A stretch of DNA of 34,811 nucleotides from an uncultured Erysipelotrichaceae bacterium (GTDB taxonomy: Bacteria; Bacillota_I; Bacilli_A; Erysipelotrichales; Erysipelotrichaceae): NCBI GenBank assembly GCA_902775735.1, contig CACYNH010000002.1:99669-134479 (forward strand). Direction: 5' to 3'. Below are positions 6,418-15,202 of the stretch, piece after piece (the stretch's first letter is position 1; every line of letters begins with the position of its first letter). Made by a program: the position numbers and the translations under genes. The notes beneath the pieces were generated by a model. The model did no database searches, was not told where the DNA came from, and worked only from the letters and a program-made list of their open reading frames with translations.

Positions 6418-8820
6418 ATGGCTTACAATCACAAACAAACTGAAGAAAAATGGCGCCGCTACTGGGAGGAAAACAAGACATTCAGAACTGACGCGTGGGA
6501 TTTTTCGAAACCCAAGTTCTACGCTCTCGACATGTTCCCGTATCCGAGCGGAGCCGGTCTGCATGTCGGACATCCGGAAGGCTATACGGCGACCGATATT
6601 GTCTCAAGAAAGAAGAGAATGGAAGGATACAATGTCCTGCATCCGATGGGATTTGACTCCTTCGGTCTGCCGGCGGAGCAGTACGCGATCAACACCGGCA
6701 ATCATCCCGACAAGTTCACAAAGGACAATATCGAAGTCTTCACGAAGCAGCTGAAGAACATCGGCTTCTCCTATGACTGGGACAGACAGGTTTCCACCTG
6801 CGATCCGTCATTCTACAAGTGGACACAGTATATCTTTACCCTGTTATTTAATGATGGTCTGGCCAAGTGCGTCGACATGCCGGTCAACTGGTGCGAGGAA
6901 CTCGGAACCGTTCTGGCCAATGATGAAGTCATCGACGGCAAGAGCGAAAGAGGCGGCTATCCGGTCGTCAGAAAGAACATGAAGCAGTGGGTCATCGACA
7001 TCGTTGCCTACGCGGAAAGACTGCTGGAAGGCTTAGAGACAATCGACTGGCCGGAGAGCACAAAGGAAATGCAGAGAAACTGGATCGGCAAGTCCACCGG
7101 CGCCCATGTGAAATTCGCCGTAGACGGACATGATGAATCCTTCACTGTCTTCACCACAAGATGCGACACACTCTTCGGCGCGACATACTGCGTTTTAGCC
7201 CCTGAACATGTGCTGGTCAAAAAGATCACAACGCCTGAACAGAAGGCCGCTGTTGATGAATATGTCAGAATCTGCTCGACCAAGAGCGATCTGGAAAGAA
7301 CAGAGCTGAACAAGGACAAGACCGGCGTCTTCACCGGCGCTTACGCGATCAATCCGGTCAACGGCAAAAAGATCCCGGTCTGGATCTCCGACTATGTTCT
7401 TGCGACTTACGGCACCGGCGCGATCATGGCGGTTCCCGCCCATGACACCCGCGACTATGAATTCGCGAAGAAGTTCGGCCTGGAAATCATTCCGGTTCTG
7501 GAAGGCGGCAACATTGAAGAAGAAGCCTGGACACAGGACGGCATCCACATCAATTCCGGCTTCATGGACGGCATGAACAAGGAAGACGCGATCAACGCCA
7601 TGATTGAATGGCTCACCGAAAAGGGCCTCGGCGAAAAGAAGATCAACTACAGAATCCGTGAATGGATCTTTGCAAGACAGCGCTACTGGGGTGAACCGAT
7701 CCCGATCGTCCATCTGGAAGATGAGAACCTCATCGCTCTGCCGCTTGAGCAGCTGCCGCTGGTTCTGCCTGAACTCGACGACTACAAGCCCTCAAGATCC
7801 GGCGCCTCCCCGCTGGAAAAGGCGAGTGAATGGGTCAATGTCGAGATTGACGGCCGCAAGGGAAAGAGGGAAACCAGCACAATGCCCGGTTCCGCCGGCT
7901 CCTCCTGGTACTTCCTGCGCTATATCGATCCCCACAACGACAATGCCATCGCTGATCCTGAGCTGATGAAGCACTGGCTGCCGGTCGACCTCTACGTCGG
8001 CGGTCCCGAACACGCGGTCGGCCACCTGCTCTACAGCCGCATGTGGAACAACTTCCTCTATGACAAGGGAATCGTTCCGGTCAAGGAACCGTTTGCCAAG
8101 CTTGTCCACCAGGGCATGATCCTTGGCGCCAACGGCATCAAGATGGGCAAGAGATATCCTGAATTCATCGTCGACCCCAACGTTATCGTCGACGTCTACG
8201 GCGCCGATACACTGCGTCTTTATGAAATGTTCATGGGACCTCTGGAAGCTTCCAAGCCATGGAGTGAACAGGGCGTCGAAGGCGCGAGAAAGTGGATCGA
8301 CCGTGTCTGGCGTCTGTGCATGGAGATGCCTGAAAAGATCACCGATGAGCCCACGCCTGATCTTGATTATGTCTACAACTACACAATCAAGAAGGTCACC
8401 GAGGACATCGATACCCTCAACTTCAACACCGCCATCAGCCAGATGATGATCTTCATCAACGAATGCTACAAGGCGGAAAAAGTCAACCGCGACATGATCA
8501 TCAATTTCATCCGCGTCCTGAGCCCGATCGCCCCGCACGTCTGCGAGGAAATCCACCAGGCCTACACAGGATCCGAAACACTGGCTTATGCTGAATGGCC
8601 GAAGTACAGTGAGGAAGCGCTGGAAAGAAGAATGGTTGAGATCGCCGTTCAGGTCAACGGCAAACTGCGCGGCAAGCTGGAAGTCGCGATGGATACGCCT
8701 CAGGAAGAGCTCGAAAAGCTCGCCCTGGCGCTGGATTCCGTGCAGAGCTTCATCGAAGGCAAGCAGGTCCGCAAGGTCATCGCCATCGTCAACCGCATCG
8801 TCAACATCGTCGCGAAATAA
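6418..8820 (+). CDS. leuS: leucine-tRNA ligase
   Basis: 800 residues, the normal bacterial length. It charges tRNA-Leu with leucine in the cytoplasm. Visible parts: the HIGH-equivalent HVGH near residue 49 (in [15 protein letters not shown]), the CP1 editing domain with [12 protein letters not shown] and [19 protein letters not shown], the leucine-specific insert and [14 protein letters not shown], and a C-terminal domain ending in [16 protein letters not shown]. The KMSKS loop reads KMGKR (about residue 576), which departs from the usual sequence. The start is ATG 6418 with GGAGG eight bases ahead; an in-frame TTG at 6403 falls within the Shine-Dalgarno region and was rejected. Expression is controlled by the leucine T-box directly upstream. 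Confidence 0.97.
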   Translation: MAYNHKQTEEKWRRYWEENKTFRTDAWDFSKPKFYALDMFPYPSGAGLHVGHPEGYTATDIVSRKKRMEGYNVLHPMGFDSFGLPAEQYAINTGNHPDKFTKDNIEVFTKQLKNIGFSYDWDRQVSTCDPSFYKWTQYIFTLLFNDGLAKCVDMPVNWCEELGTVLANDEVIDGKSERGGYPVVRKNMKQWVIDIVAYAERLLEGLETIDWPESTKEMQRNWIGKSTGAHVKFAVDGHDESFTVFTTRCDTLFGATYCVLAPEHVLVKKITTPEQKAAVDEYVRICSTKSDLERTELNKDKTGVFTGAYAINPVNGKKIPVWISDYVLATYGTGAIMAVPAHDTRDYEFAKKFGLEIIPVLEGGNIEEEAWTQDGIHINSGFMDGMNKEDAINAMIEWLTEKGLGEKKINYRIREWIFARQRYWGEPIPIVHLEDENLIALPLEQLPLVLPELDDYKPSRSGASPLEKASEWVNVEIDGRKGKRETSTMPGSAGSSWYFLRYIDPHNDNAIADPELMKHWLPVDLYVGGPEHAVGHLLYSRMWNNFLYDKGIVPVKEPFAKLVHQGMILGANGIKMGKRYPEFIVDPNVIVDVYGADTLRLYEMFMGPLEASKPWSEQGVEGARKWIDRVWRLCMEMPEKITDEPTPDLDYVYNYTIKKVTEDIDTLNFNTAISQMMIFINECYKAEKVNRDMIINFIRVLSPIAPHVCEEIHQAYTGSETLAYAEWPKYSEEALERRMVEIAVQVNGKLRGKLEVAMDTPQEELEKLALALDSVQSFIEGKQVRKVIAIVNRIVNIVAK

Positions 8821-8829
8821 ACAGACATC

Positions 8830-8862
8830 AGCCGCAGGAAAGAAGATTCCCGCGGCTTTTCT
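8830..8862 (+). terminator. terminator after leuS
   Basis: AGCCGCAGGAA (8830-8840) pairs with TTCCCGCGGCT (8847-8857) with one A-C mismatch, loop AGAAGA, followed by a T-rich tract (TTTCTTCT). Confidence 0.8.
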
Positions 8863-8874
8863 TCTCTCCATGCA

Positions 8875-8904
8875 TAACAGAGACAGTGAAAAACACACTA
8901 TAAT
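8875..8904 (+). promoter_or_regulatory. promoter of the LOG-family gene
   Basis: A perfect -10 hexamer TATAAT at 8899-8904. The -35 is weak (TAACAG at 8875-8880, 18-base spacer). The leader would be about 35 bases with GAAAGG before the ATG. Confidence 0.5.
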
Positions 8905-8944
8905 GGACGGGCAGATCAATATTCTCTGCAGTGAAAGGAATCTT

Positions 8945-9508
8945 ATGAAAATTGCTGTATATCTTGGATCCAATCCCGGAAAGAATCCGGAATTCAGAAG
9001 AAAAACAGAAGAACTGGGTCATTGGATCGGCGAAAACGGACATACGCTGGTTTATGGCGGCGCCAAATGGGGACTCATGGGAATTCTGGCCGACGCGGTC
9101 ACAAAAAAAGGCGGAAAGATCATCGGCGTCATTCCCGGTTTCATTGCCGCAAAGGGCGTTGTGTACACACAGGCTGATGAGATGGAATATACGGATTCAC
9201 TGAGCGCGAGAAAAGCGAGGATGCTGGAGCTGGCCGACGCGTATGTCGCGATGCCGGGAGGTGTCGGAACCCTGGAGGAGATTTCGGAAGCCATCTCACA
9301 GTCAAGACTGGGCCGCAGTGAAAAGGAATGTTTCCTGTATGACGTTGACGGCTATTATGATGATCTGAGAAGGATGCTGCTGAAAATGATTGATCAGGGT
9401 TTCCTGCAGCCATCCGAATTAACTCATGTCCACTTTGTCGAAAGCATGGAGGAAATCGCGGAAGTTCTTAACTGCGAAGAGGAAACAGCCAGAGAAAAGA
9501 CCAGCTGA
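8945..9508 (+). CDS. LOG-family (TIGR00730) nucleoside monophosphate phosphoribohydrolase
   Basis: 187 residues from ATG 8945 (the frame is open further upstream inside leuS, but there it only shadows leuS; GAAAGGAATC precedes 8945). Rossmann-like family markers: AVYLGSNPGKNPEF, the loop VYGGAKWGLMG (usually GGGxxGLMG), SARKARMLELADAYVAMPGG, and the signature PGGVGTLEE. Family members split nucleoside 5'-monophosphates such as isopentenyl-AMP to base and ribose 5-phosphate. In bacteria outside plant hosts the natural substrate is often AMP-like, or unknown. The gene has its own promoter after the leuS terminator. Confidence 0.9.
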   Translation: MKIAVYLGSNPGKNPEFRRKTEELGHWIGENGHTLVYGGAKWGLMGILADAVTKKGGKIIGVIPGFIAAKGVVYTQADEMEYTDSLSARKARMLELADAYVAMPGGVGTLEEISEAISQSRLGRSEKECFLYDVDGYYDDLRRMLLKMIDQGFLQPSELTHVHFVESMEEIAEVLNCEEETAREKTS

Positions 9509-9540
9509 ATCAGCTTAAGAATCCGCCGGTGAAACGATAG

Positions 9541-9568
9541 TTTCATCCGTGGATTTTTTTGCTATAAT
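9541..9568 (+). promoter_or_regulatory. promoter of the scpA-scpB operon
   Basis: Extended -10 TGC-TATAAT (hexamer 9563-9568); possible -35 TTTCAT at 9541-9546 with a 16-base spacer. The first in-frame ATG is at 9579, only 10 bases after the -10, so the mRNA would have almost no leader. Confidence 0.6.
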
Positions 9569-9578
9569 CGTACTGTTA

Positions 9579-10319
9579 ATGGCTATGGAAGAATTCAAGG
9601 TAACGATAGACCAGTTTGACGGCCCCCTGGATCTGATGCTGCATCTGATCCGGGAAAAACAGCTCGATCTCATGGATCTTGACATGAATATACTGACCGA
9701 CCAGTACATCGCCTTCCTCAACAGCATGGAAACCATGCATCTGGAGGTGGCCGGGGAATACCTGGCGGAGATGGCGTCGCTGATCGAATACAAAAGCAAG
9801 CGCCTCCTGCCGGGCTCCGACAAGGATGATCTGGAAGGCGGTGAGGAAGAGGATACCCGCGAAAGGTTGGTCAGAAGACTTCTGGAATACCAGCAGTTCA
9901 AGGAAGCTTCCTCGGAACTTATGCACATGTATGAATCCCGCCAGAAGCTCATGAGCCGTCCGCTTTCCAACGAGACAGAAAAGTGGATGAAACAGGAAGA
10001 CGACTTCCATTATAAAGGCAGCCCCTATGAACTGATGAAGGCGATGCGCCGCTGCATGATGCGCATCCAGCTCTCCCGTCCGATCGAAACAAGATTCACC
10101 GCCAGGGAAATCTCGATGGAGGACCGTGAGCTTGAAGTCAGGGCAAAGCTTGACAGGCTGCCCAAAGTCTTCCGCTTTGAAGCGCTGGTGGAGGATTGCG
10201 AGGACACGCAGATGTTCATCGCCACATTCCTGGCCGTTCTCGATCTGGCCAGACTGCATACGCTGGTCTTTACGATTGATGACAATGATGTCATCTGGTT
10301 TTCAAGAGGTGAAGCGTGA
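9579..10319 (+). CDS. scpA: segregation and condensation protein A
   Basis: 246 residues from ATG 9579 (a second ATG is at 9585; an upstream GTG at 9549 lies before the -10 and was rejected). ScpA is the kleisin of the SMC-ScpAB complex, bridging the Smc heads and binding ScpB, for chromosome segregation. The N-terminal kleisin signature is clear: VTIDQFDGPLDLMLHLIRE, followed by LDLMDLDMNILTDQYI and EYLAEMASLIEYKSKRLLP. The C-terminal winged-helix part (about 170-246) has VTIDQ-independent features such as FIATFLAVLDLARL. No Shine-Dalgarno precedes either ATG. The stop overlaps the start of scpB. Confidence 0.96.
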   Translation: MAMEEFKVTIDQFDGPLDLMLHLIREKQLDLMDLDMNILTDQYIAFLNSMETMHLEVAGEYLAEMASLIEYKSKRLLPGSDKDDLEGGEEEDTRERLVRRLLEYQQFKEASSELMHMYESRQKLMSRPLSNETEKWMKQEDDFHYKGSPYELMKAMRRCMMRIQLSRPIETRFTAREISMEDRELEVRAKLDRLPKVFRFEALVEDCEDTQMFIATFLAVLDLARLHTLVFTIDDNDVIWFSRGEA

Positions 10320-11080
10320 ACATGGAAGAAAAGAATATACTCAATGATGACGCTGCGATCCTTGACGCCGATTATGACGATGAGGAAACCGGATGGCGTC
10401 TGGACGACAATCTGACCGTTGTCGGCGGTGAGGAAAGCACGGCGGAGGAATTCGGCGAAGCTCTGGAAGAAGATTCCCCGGAAGAAACACAGACGGAGGA
10501 AGTCAAAGAACCGGAGGATGAGGCCGAAATCAGACAGACAATGTCGGCTGCCCTGGAAGGACTGCTGTTTCTGACCGGCGATGAGGGTCTGACCCTGGAA
10601 CAGGCGATGGGAGCTTTGGGCACGGATGAAGCCTTCACCCTGGAGCTGTTCGATGATCTGCAGAAATACTACCTTGACGATGCCCGCGGCATTGAAATCG
10701 CCCATTTCGGGGAAACCTGGCGGTTTCTTTCCAAAGCAAGCGTCCATGAATACGCAAAGCGGCTCTTCAGCATCGACCGCGAGTCGCGTTTATCACCTGC
10801 AGCCCTCGAGACACTGGCGATTATTGCCTACAAGCAGCCGATCACCCGGGTTGAAATCGAGGAAATCCGCGGCGTGGGCGCGGACATGATGCTGAGAAAA
10901 CTGGAAGCCAGAGGCCTGATTCATGAAAGCGGCAGAAGCGAAGCGCCGGGCCGGCCGATCCTCTATGAAGTCACCGAGGACTTCATGGACGCCTTCCAGC
11001 TGCTCAGTCTTGATGAGCTGCCGGAGCTGCCGAAGTTCAGCGAAGAAGGAGAAGGGAGCGACGATCTGTTCAGACAATGA
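10316..11080 (+). CDS. scpB: segregation and condensation protein B with long acidic N-terminus
   Basis: 254 residues. The ScpB winged-helix pair begins near residue 70 (IRQTMSAALEGLLFLTGDEG) and includes SPAALETLAIIAYKQPITRVEIEEIRG and GRPILYEVTEDFMDAF. ScpB dimers bind ScpA in the SMC complex. About 70 extra acidic residues (D/E-rich, with DDEETGWRLDDN and EEDSPEETQTEE) precede the domain; typical ScpB proteins have about 190 residues and lack this. The start is either GTG 10316, overlapping the scpA stop as GTGA, or ATG 10322; AGAGGTG lies just upstream of both. It overlaps the following lipoprotein gene by 4 bases (ATGA). Confidence 0.95.
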   Translation: MNMEEKNILNDDAAILDADYDDEETGWRLDDNLTVVGGEESTAEEFGEALEEDSPEETQTEEVKEPEDEAEIRQTMSAALEGLLFLTGDEGLTLEQAMGALGTDEAFTLELFDDLQKYYLDDARGIEIAHFGETWRFLSKASVHEYAKRLFSIDRESRLSPAALETLAIIAYKQPITRVEIEEIRGVGADMMLRKLEARGLIHESGRSEAPGRPILYEVTEDFMDAFQLLSLDELPELPKFSEEGEGSDDLFRQ

Positions 11081-11868
11081 AAAAGTCAGTCAGTTTACTG
11101 GTCATTGCGGGCCTGATCGCGGGGTGTTCATCCCCGCCGCAGACACAGACGGACGAAAACGGTGAAGTCAGTAACGAAACCGCCGCTGAAACGGAAAACT
11201 CCGCCTACGCCTGCCGCACATTCGATTATTACAGCTATGACAAGCCTGTTCCCGCTTCCGAAGAGATCGGGGATGAGTTCTTTGAGGATACGGTGATTGC
11301 CGGCGATTCAAGGGTCGGTTCACTGGCCTTATATTCCGACCTTGCAAAAAGAGGGGCGGAAATCTATTACACCACCAGCATCACCCTGTGGCGGATCTAT
11401 GATGTGGCGCCGGATGAGGGAAGCGATTCGCCGATGTTCGACGTCCTGCTTGACACCGACCGCCATAACATATACATTCTGCTTGGCATCAACGAGATCA
11501 GAAATGAAAACTTCGATGCCTGGGCGGATGAATTCTCAGCCGTGATCGATGAGCTGCTGGAAAAAGCTCCCGATCATAAGATCTATCTGATTCTCAATTA
11601 CCAGCCCAGAAAGCTGGAGAACATCGACGCTGAATCCCTGAAGGTTCATGTTGAGGAACAGAACAAGAGACTGGCTGAGATCGCGAAGGAAAAACACATC
11701 TACTATATTGATATCAGCGATGAAATGGCGGATGAAACCGGCCTTGTCAAAGAGGAACTCGTCTGGGACGGGTTGCATTTCAATACCGAAGGTTCGAAAG
11801 CATTTGCCGACTACCTGGCCCGCCATGCTGTGAGGGAGGATAACTATGTTAAAGAAATTTGTGAGTAG
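11077..11868 (+). CDS. SGNH/GDSL-type hydrolase lipoprotein
   Basis: 263 residues. A lipoprotein signal peptide ends in the lipobox LIAGC (C17), so the protein should be tethered to the outer face of the membrane. After a short Thr/Glu-rich linker comes an SGNH-like fold: block I VIAGDSRVGSL with S78, block III-like ILLGINEIRN, and block V VWDGLHFN with the Asp-His pair. Such proteins deacylate or acylate extracellular glycans or lipids; the target here is unknown. It overlaps scpB by 4 bases and is followed by a second lipoprotein gene that overlaps its own 3' end by 23 bases, so all belong to one transcript. Confidence 0.82.
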   Translation: MKKSVSLLVIAGLIAGCSSPPQTQTDENGEVSNETAAETENSAYACRTFDYYSYDKPVPASEEIGDEFFEDTVIAGDSRVGSLALYSDLAKRGAEIYYTTSITLWRIYDVAPDEGSDSPMFDVLLDTDRHNIYILLGINEIRNENFDAWADEFSAVIDELLEKAPDHKIYLILNYQPRKLENIDAESLKVHVEEQNKRLAEIAKEKHIYYIDISDEMADETGLVKEELVWDGLHFNTEGSKAFADYLARHAVREDNYVKEICE

Positions 11869-12346
11869 TATTCTGGCAATCGTTCTGCTGGCCGGCTGCG
11901 GCAGTAAAGAAGGCAAAGACCAGGGCGCATCAGAGACACAGAACAGACAATCATGTGCTGAAATCGCGGAAACACTGGTCAATGATCTTGACCTTGGCGA
12001 TTCCGTCACCGAAGCCAAGACAAGAGTTGTCTACGGCTCTTTCTTCAACGCCCGTGAAGGTGATGAGGGCCTGCCTGTAACCGATGCGGCGGCTTATCTG
12101 CCGGCGGAAAAGAATTCCGATACTGTCGCGGTATTCGAGACCACCGACGCGGAAACCGTAAAGACACTGCTGGAAACTTATCTCAGCGCCCAGAAAGCGC
12201 TCAGTGAAATGTACTCGCCGGAAGAAGTATTCAAGATTTCCAACGCTGTGATCGACACCAACAATGACGGTTCTCTTGTCGTACTGACCGTATGCAGCGA
12301 TATTGAAGCCGCAAAGGCCAAAGTCAGCGAAGTTTTAGGCAAGTGA
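11846..12346 (+). CDS. DUF4358-like lipoprotein
   Basis: 166 residues with a signal peptide and lipobox LLAGC (C18). The mature part has the pattern I associate with DUF4358: IAETLVNDLDLGD, VYGSFF, DTVAVFETTDAETVKTLLETYL, and SPEEVFKISNAVI. The family function is unknown; it is often found with extracellular acyl-transfer or SGNH-type genes, which suits its neighbour. GAGG lies just before the ATG. The 23-base overlap with the SGNH gene suggests coupled translation. Confidence 0.7.
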   Translation: MLKKFVSSILAIVLLAGCGSKEGKDQGASETQNRQSCAEIAETLVNDLDLGDSVTEAKTRVVYGSFFNAREGDEGLPVTDAAAYLPAEKNSDTVAVFETTDAETVKTLLETYLSAQKALSEMYSPEEVFKISNAVIDTNNDGSLVVLTVCSDIEAAKAKVSEVLGK

Positions 12347-12348
12347 CG

Positions 12349-12373
12349 AGGCTCTTTTCAAAGAGCCTTTTTT
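12349..12373 (+). terminator. terminator of the scpAB-lipoprotein operon
   Basis: AGGCTCTTT (12349-12357) pairs perfectly with AAAGAGCCT (12360-12368), a two-base loop as drawn (TC), followed by a run of T to 12373. Confidence 0.92.
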
Positions 12374-12400
12374 ATAAGACGGAAAGAGGAGAAAAAGACT

Positions 12401-13696
12401 ATGATTGAAAGATATTCCCGTAAAGAAATGCGCGACATCTGGACCGAACAGTCCAAGTTCCAGGCCTGGCTCGATGTGGAAATCCTGATCGATGAGGCGT
12501 GGGCACAGCTCGGCGAAATCCCGATGGAGGATGTCGAAAAGATCCGTAAGAACGCGACCTTCACTGTCGACCGTATCCATGAGATCGAACAGGTGACAAG
12601 ACATGACGTTGTCGCCTTTACCAGATGTGTTTCCGAAAGTCTTGGCGAAGAAAAGAAGTGGGTCCACTATGGCGTCACCAGCACAGACGTCGTCGATACC
12701 GCCTATGGCCTGCGCTATAAAAAGGCCAACGCGATCCTGCGTCAGGATATCCTTGATTTCATGGAAATCCTGAAGGAAAACGCCTTAAAGTACAAAGACA
12801 CCATCATGATGGGCAGAACCCATGGCGTCCACGCCGAAATCACAACCTTCGGCATGGTGTTCGCTCTCTGGTATGAGGAAATGAAGAGAAACCTCAAGCG
12901 CTTTGACAACGCCGCCAGAGACGTCGAGGCAGGCAAGATCTCCGGCGCTGTGGGCACTTTCGCCAACATCCCGCCGTTTGTCCAGGACTATGTCTGCGAA
13001 AAGCTGGGCATCCAGTCCGCCGCCATCTCCACCCAGATCCTGCAGCGCGACCGTCATGCCCACTATTTCGCGACACTCGCCCTGATCGGCTCCTCGATTG
13101 AACAGATGGCGGTGGAAATCCGCCACCTGCAGAGAACCGAAGTAAGGGAAGCGGAAGAGCGTTTCAACAAAGGCCAGAAGGGCTCCAGCGCCATGCCGCA
13201 CAAAAGAAATCCGATCGGCTCTGAAAACATCTGCGGCTGCTCAAGAGTGCTGCGCGGCTATATGATGACCGCCTATGAGGATGTGCCGCTCTGGCATGAA
13301 AGAGACATCTCCCATTCCTCCGCCGAAAGAATCATCGCCCCCGACGCGACCGAACTGCTGGACTACATGCTGGTGAGATTCGGCAATATCCTCAAGAACC
13401 TGACCGTCTTCCCGGAAAACATGAAGAAGAATATCTGGCTGACCAACGGCGTCATCTTCTCACAGAGATTCATGTTAAAGCTGGTTGAAAAGGGATGGTC
13501 AAGAGAGAAAGCCTACGACACCGTTCAGCCCCAGGCGATCAAAGCATGGGAAGAGGACCTCAGCTTCCGTGAACTGATGGAATCCGTTGAGGAAGTCACA
13601 GCTGTTCTTACCAAAGAGGATTTCGATGACTGCTTCGATCCGATGTACCACGTCCGCAATGTCGATACCATTTTCAAGCGTGTCGGCCTGCTCTGA
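12401..13696 (+). CDS. purB: adenylosuccinate lyase
   Basis: 431 residues, the usual length. It catalyses two steps of purine synthesis, splitting fumarate from SAICAR and from adenylosuccinate. Fumarase/aspartase-superfamily motifs: [32 protein letters not shown] with the catalytic His, and the signature loop [10 protein letters not shown] near residues 262-271. AGAGGAG precedes the ATG. The gene starts directly after a terminator; a possible -10 (TATAAG at about 12373) lies in the T-run, but I cannot place a promoter with confidence. Only 8 bases separate it from the next gene, so the two are probably cotranscribed. Confidence 0.97.
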   Translation: MIERYSRKEMRDIWTEQSKFQAWLDVEILIDEAWAQLGEIPMEDVEKIRKNATFTVDRIHEIEQVTRHDVVAFTRCVSESLGEEKKWVHYGVTSTDVVDTAYGLRYKKANAILRQDILDFMEILKENALKYKDTIMMGRTHGVHAEITTFGMVFALWYEEMKRNLKRFDNAARDVEAGKISGAVGTFANIPPFVQDYVCEKLGIQSAAISTQILQRDRHAHYFATLALIGSSIEQMAVEIRHLQRTEVREAEERFNKGQKGSSAMPHKRNPIGSENICGCSRVLRGYMMTAYEDVPLWHERDISHSSAERIIAPDATELLDYMLVRFGNILKNLTVFPENMKKNIWLTNGVIFSQRFMLKLVEKGWSREKAYDTVQPQAIKAWEEDLSFRELMESVEEVTAVLTKEDFDDCFDPMYHVRNVDTIFKRVGLL

Positions 13697-13704
13697 GCTG
13701 AATT

Positions 13705-15150
13705 ATGACTGAAAGCAGACCTGTCTTCACGCCTGAAGACTTCAAAGCATACATACGCGCCGGCGTCAGAGAGGGCTGCATCCTCGATGAGGCTTCCGAA
13801 AAGGAATGGCACCTTAAAACGGACTATGCCACCGGCACTGTCGCGTTTCATGAACTCGACATTATTGAACTGATCATCACCAGTCTCAAAACCGGCGAAA
13901 ACGCGTTCTATCTGCATTTCCAGCTGCGTGACGAGGACCATGCCAAAGGCCTGTTCAATGAAATGAACAATGCCCTGATGGCGATGAAGGAAAAGCAGAA
14001 GATCAGAGTCCTGCTCAGCTGCACCAGCGGTCTGACCACCAGCTACTTTGCCCAGCAGCTTTCCAAAGCGGCTGATGAGCTGCAGCTTGATTATGAATTC
14101 AGCGCCGTCAACTTCGCCCGCTTATATGAAACCGGATTTGATTACGACGTGATTCTTTTGGCACCGCAGATTCAGTATGAATATGAAAAGACAAAAGAAA
14201 TCTTCCGCCGCAAAACGGTGCTGAAGATTCCGACCTCCTCCTTTGCCGGCTATAAAACCGGCGAAGTCATCACGATGATCATGAACGCGCTGGAGGAGAA
14301 GAAAAAAGCCGATCCGGAAACCGAAGCCATCCGCAGCGCCTTTTCCAACGACAGGCGGATTCTGTGCATCGGCCTCATCAACCATTTCGATTCCTACCGC
14401 ATTGGCTACTGCATCTATGACCACGGGAAAAAGACGCTCGACAAGGAAGTCATCAAGGAAACCCATTCCTGGAATGACATCGAAGACCTTCTCGACTACG
14501 CCCTTGCCCGCCATGAAAACATCGACGCCATCGCGATTGCCTATCCGGGCATCATTTATCACGGTCACATCCATCATCCCGACTACCGGCTCGACAACAC
14601 CTTCAACATGGGCCGCTATCTGGAACATAAATACGGCCACATTGTCGTATTGATCAATGACGTCAACGCGATGGCTCTTGGCTATCACGCCCTCTATGAG
14701 GATACCGACAACATGGTCTTTGTGTTTCAGCCCCGCGGCTATTATGTATCCGGCGCCGGACTGATCATGGACGGCAGACTGTACAGAGGCTGGAGAAGCG
14801 CGGCCGGGGAAATCGGAAGACTGATTCCGGCAATGGTCGAAAAACCTGAAATCAGAATCAACGATCCCGCCGGCGCTCTGGAAATTGTCTCAAAGGAACT
14901 GCTTGCCTTCATCACGGCAGCAGCTCCTGAAAAGATCGTTCTCTACAGCGAGCTGACGCCGGATGTTTCTGAAATCCGCAGGGAAATCGGAAAGTACATT
15001 GATGAGGATTATATTCCGGAAATCATCTGGACCGACCGTCTGAAAACATTCATCCTGCCGGGCGCCATGATCCATGCCCTCGATGTATTGCGGAGGCTGG
15101 AAATGGATCCTGAGTATTACAAACGCCTGGACGAAACCGAAAACAAGTAA
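13705..15150 (+). CDS. fusion of PTS EIIB-like domain and ROK-family domain
   Basis: 481 residues with three parts. Residues 1-95 match nothing I recognise. Residues 99-195 read as a lactose/cellobiose-type PTS EIIB: IRVLLSCTSGLTTSYFAQQL with the phosphorylatable-type C106, then DYDVILLAPQIQYEYEKTKEI. Residues 212-420 resemble ROK proteins: AIAIAYPGIIYHG, VLINDVNAMALGYHALY, and VSGAGLIMDGRLYRGWRSAAGEIGRLIP. The ROK N-terminal phosphate loop (DIGGT) is not intact, and the usual zinc site is absent, so kinase activity is doubtful. No helix-turn-helix is evident. A sensor whose ROK part is controlled through the PTS phospho-relay is my inference. It follows purB by 8 bases and ends at a terminator. 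Confidence 0.72.
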   Translation: MTESRPVFTPEDFKAYIRAGVREGCILDEASEKEWHLKTDYATGTVAFHELDIIELIITSLKTGENAFYLHFQLRDEDHAKGLFNEMNNALMAMKEKQKIRVLLSCTSGLTTSYFAQQLSKAADELQLDYEFSAVNFARLYETGFDYDVILLAPQIQYEYEKTKEIFRRKTVLKIPTSSFAGYKTGEVITMIMNALEEKKKADPETEAIRSAFSNDRRILCIGLINHFDSYRIGYCIYDHGKKTLDKEVIKETHSWNDIEDLLDYALARHENIDAIAIAYPGIIYHGHIHHPDYRLDNTFNMGRYLEHKYGHIVVLINDVNAMALGYHALYEDTDNMVFVFQPRGYYVSGAGLIMDGRLYRGWRSAAGEIGRLIPAMVEKPEIRINDPAGALEIVSKELLAFITAAAPEKIVLYSELTPDVSEIRREIGKYIDEDYIPEIIWTDRLKTFILPGAMIHALDVLRRLEMDPEYYKRLDETENK

Positions 15151-15175
15151 AAGTCATTCACTGAATGGCTTTTTT
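15151..15175 (+). terminator. terminator after the EIIB-ROK gene
   Basis: AAGTCATTC (15151-15159) pairs with GAATGGCTT (15163-15171) with one T-G pair, loop ACT, followed by T to 15175. Confidence 0.85.
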
Positions 15176-15202
15176 CACTCAAACAGAAGGGAAGATACAA
15201 CT

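Noticed and set aside
8588..8944. Upstream extension of the LOG-family gene into leuS
   Set aside because: The extension reads leuS in another frame and crosses the leuS terminator and a TATAAT promoter; ATG 8945 has the proper start signal.
7792..8973. Long minus-strand open frame opposite leuS
   Set aside because: It mirrors leuS codons and matches no family; leuS on the plus strand is unmistakable.
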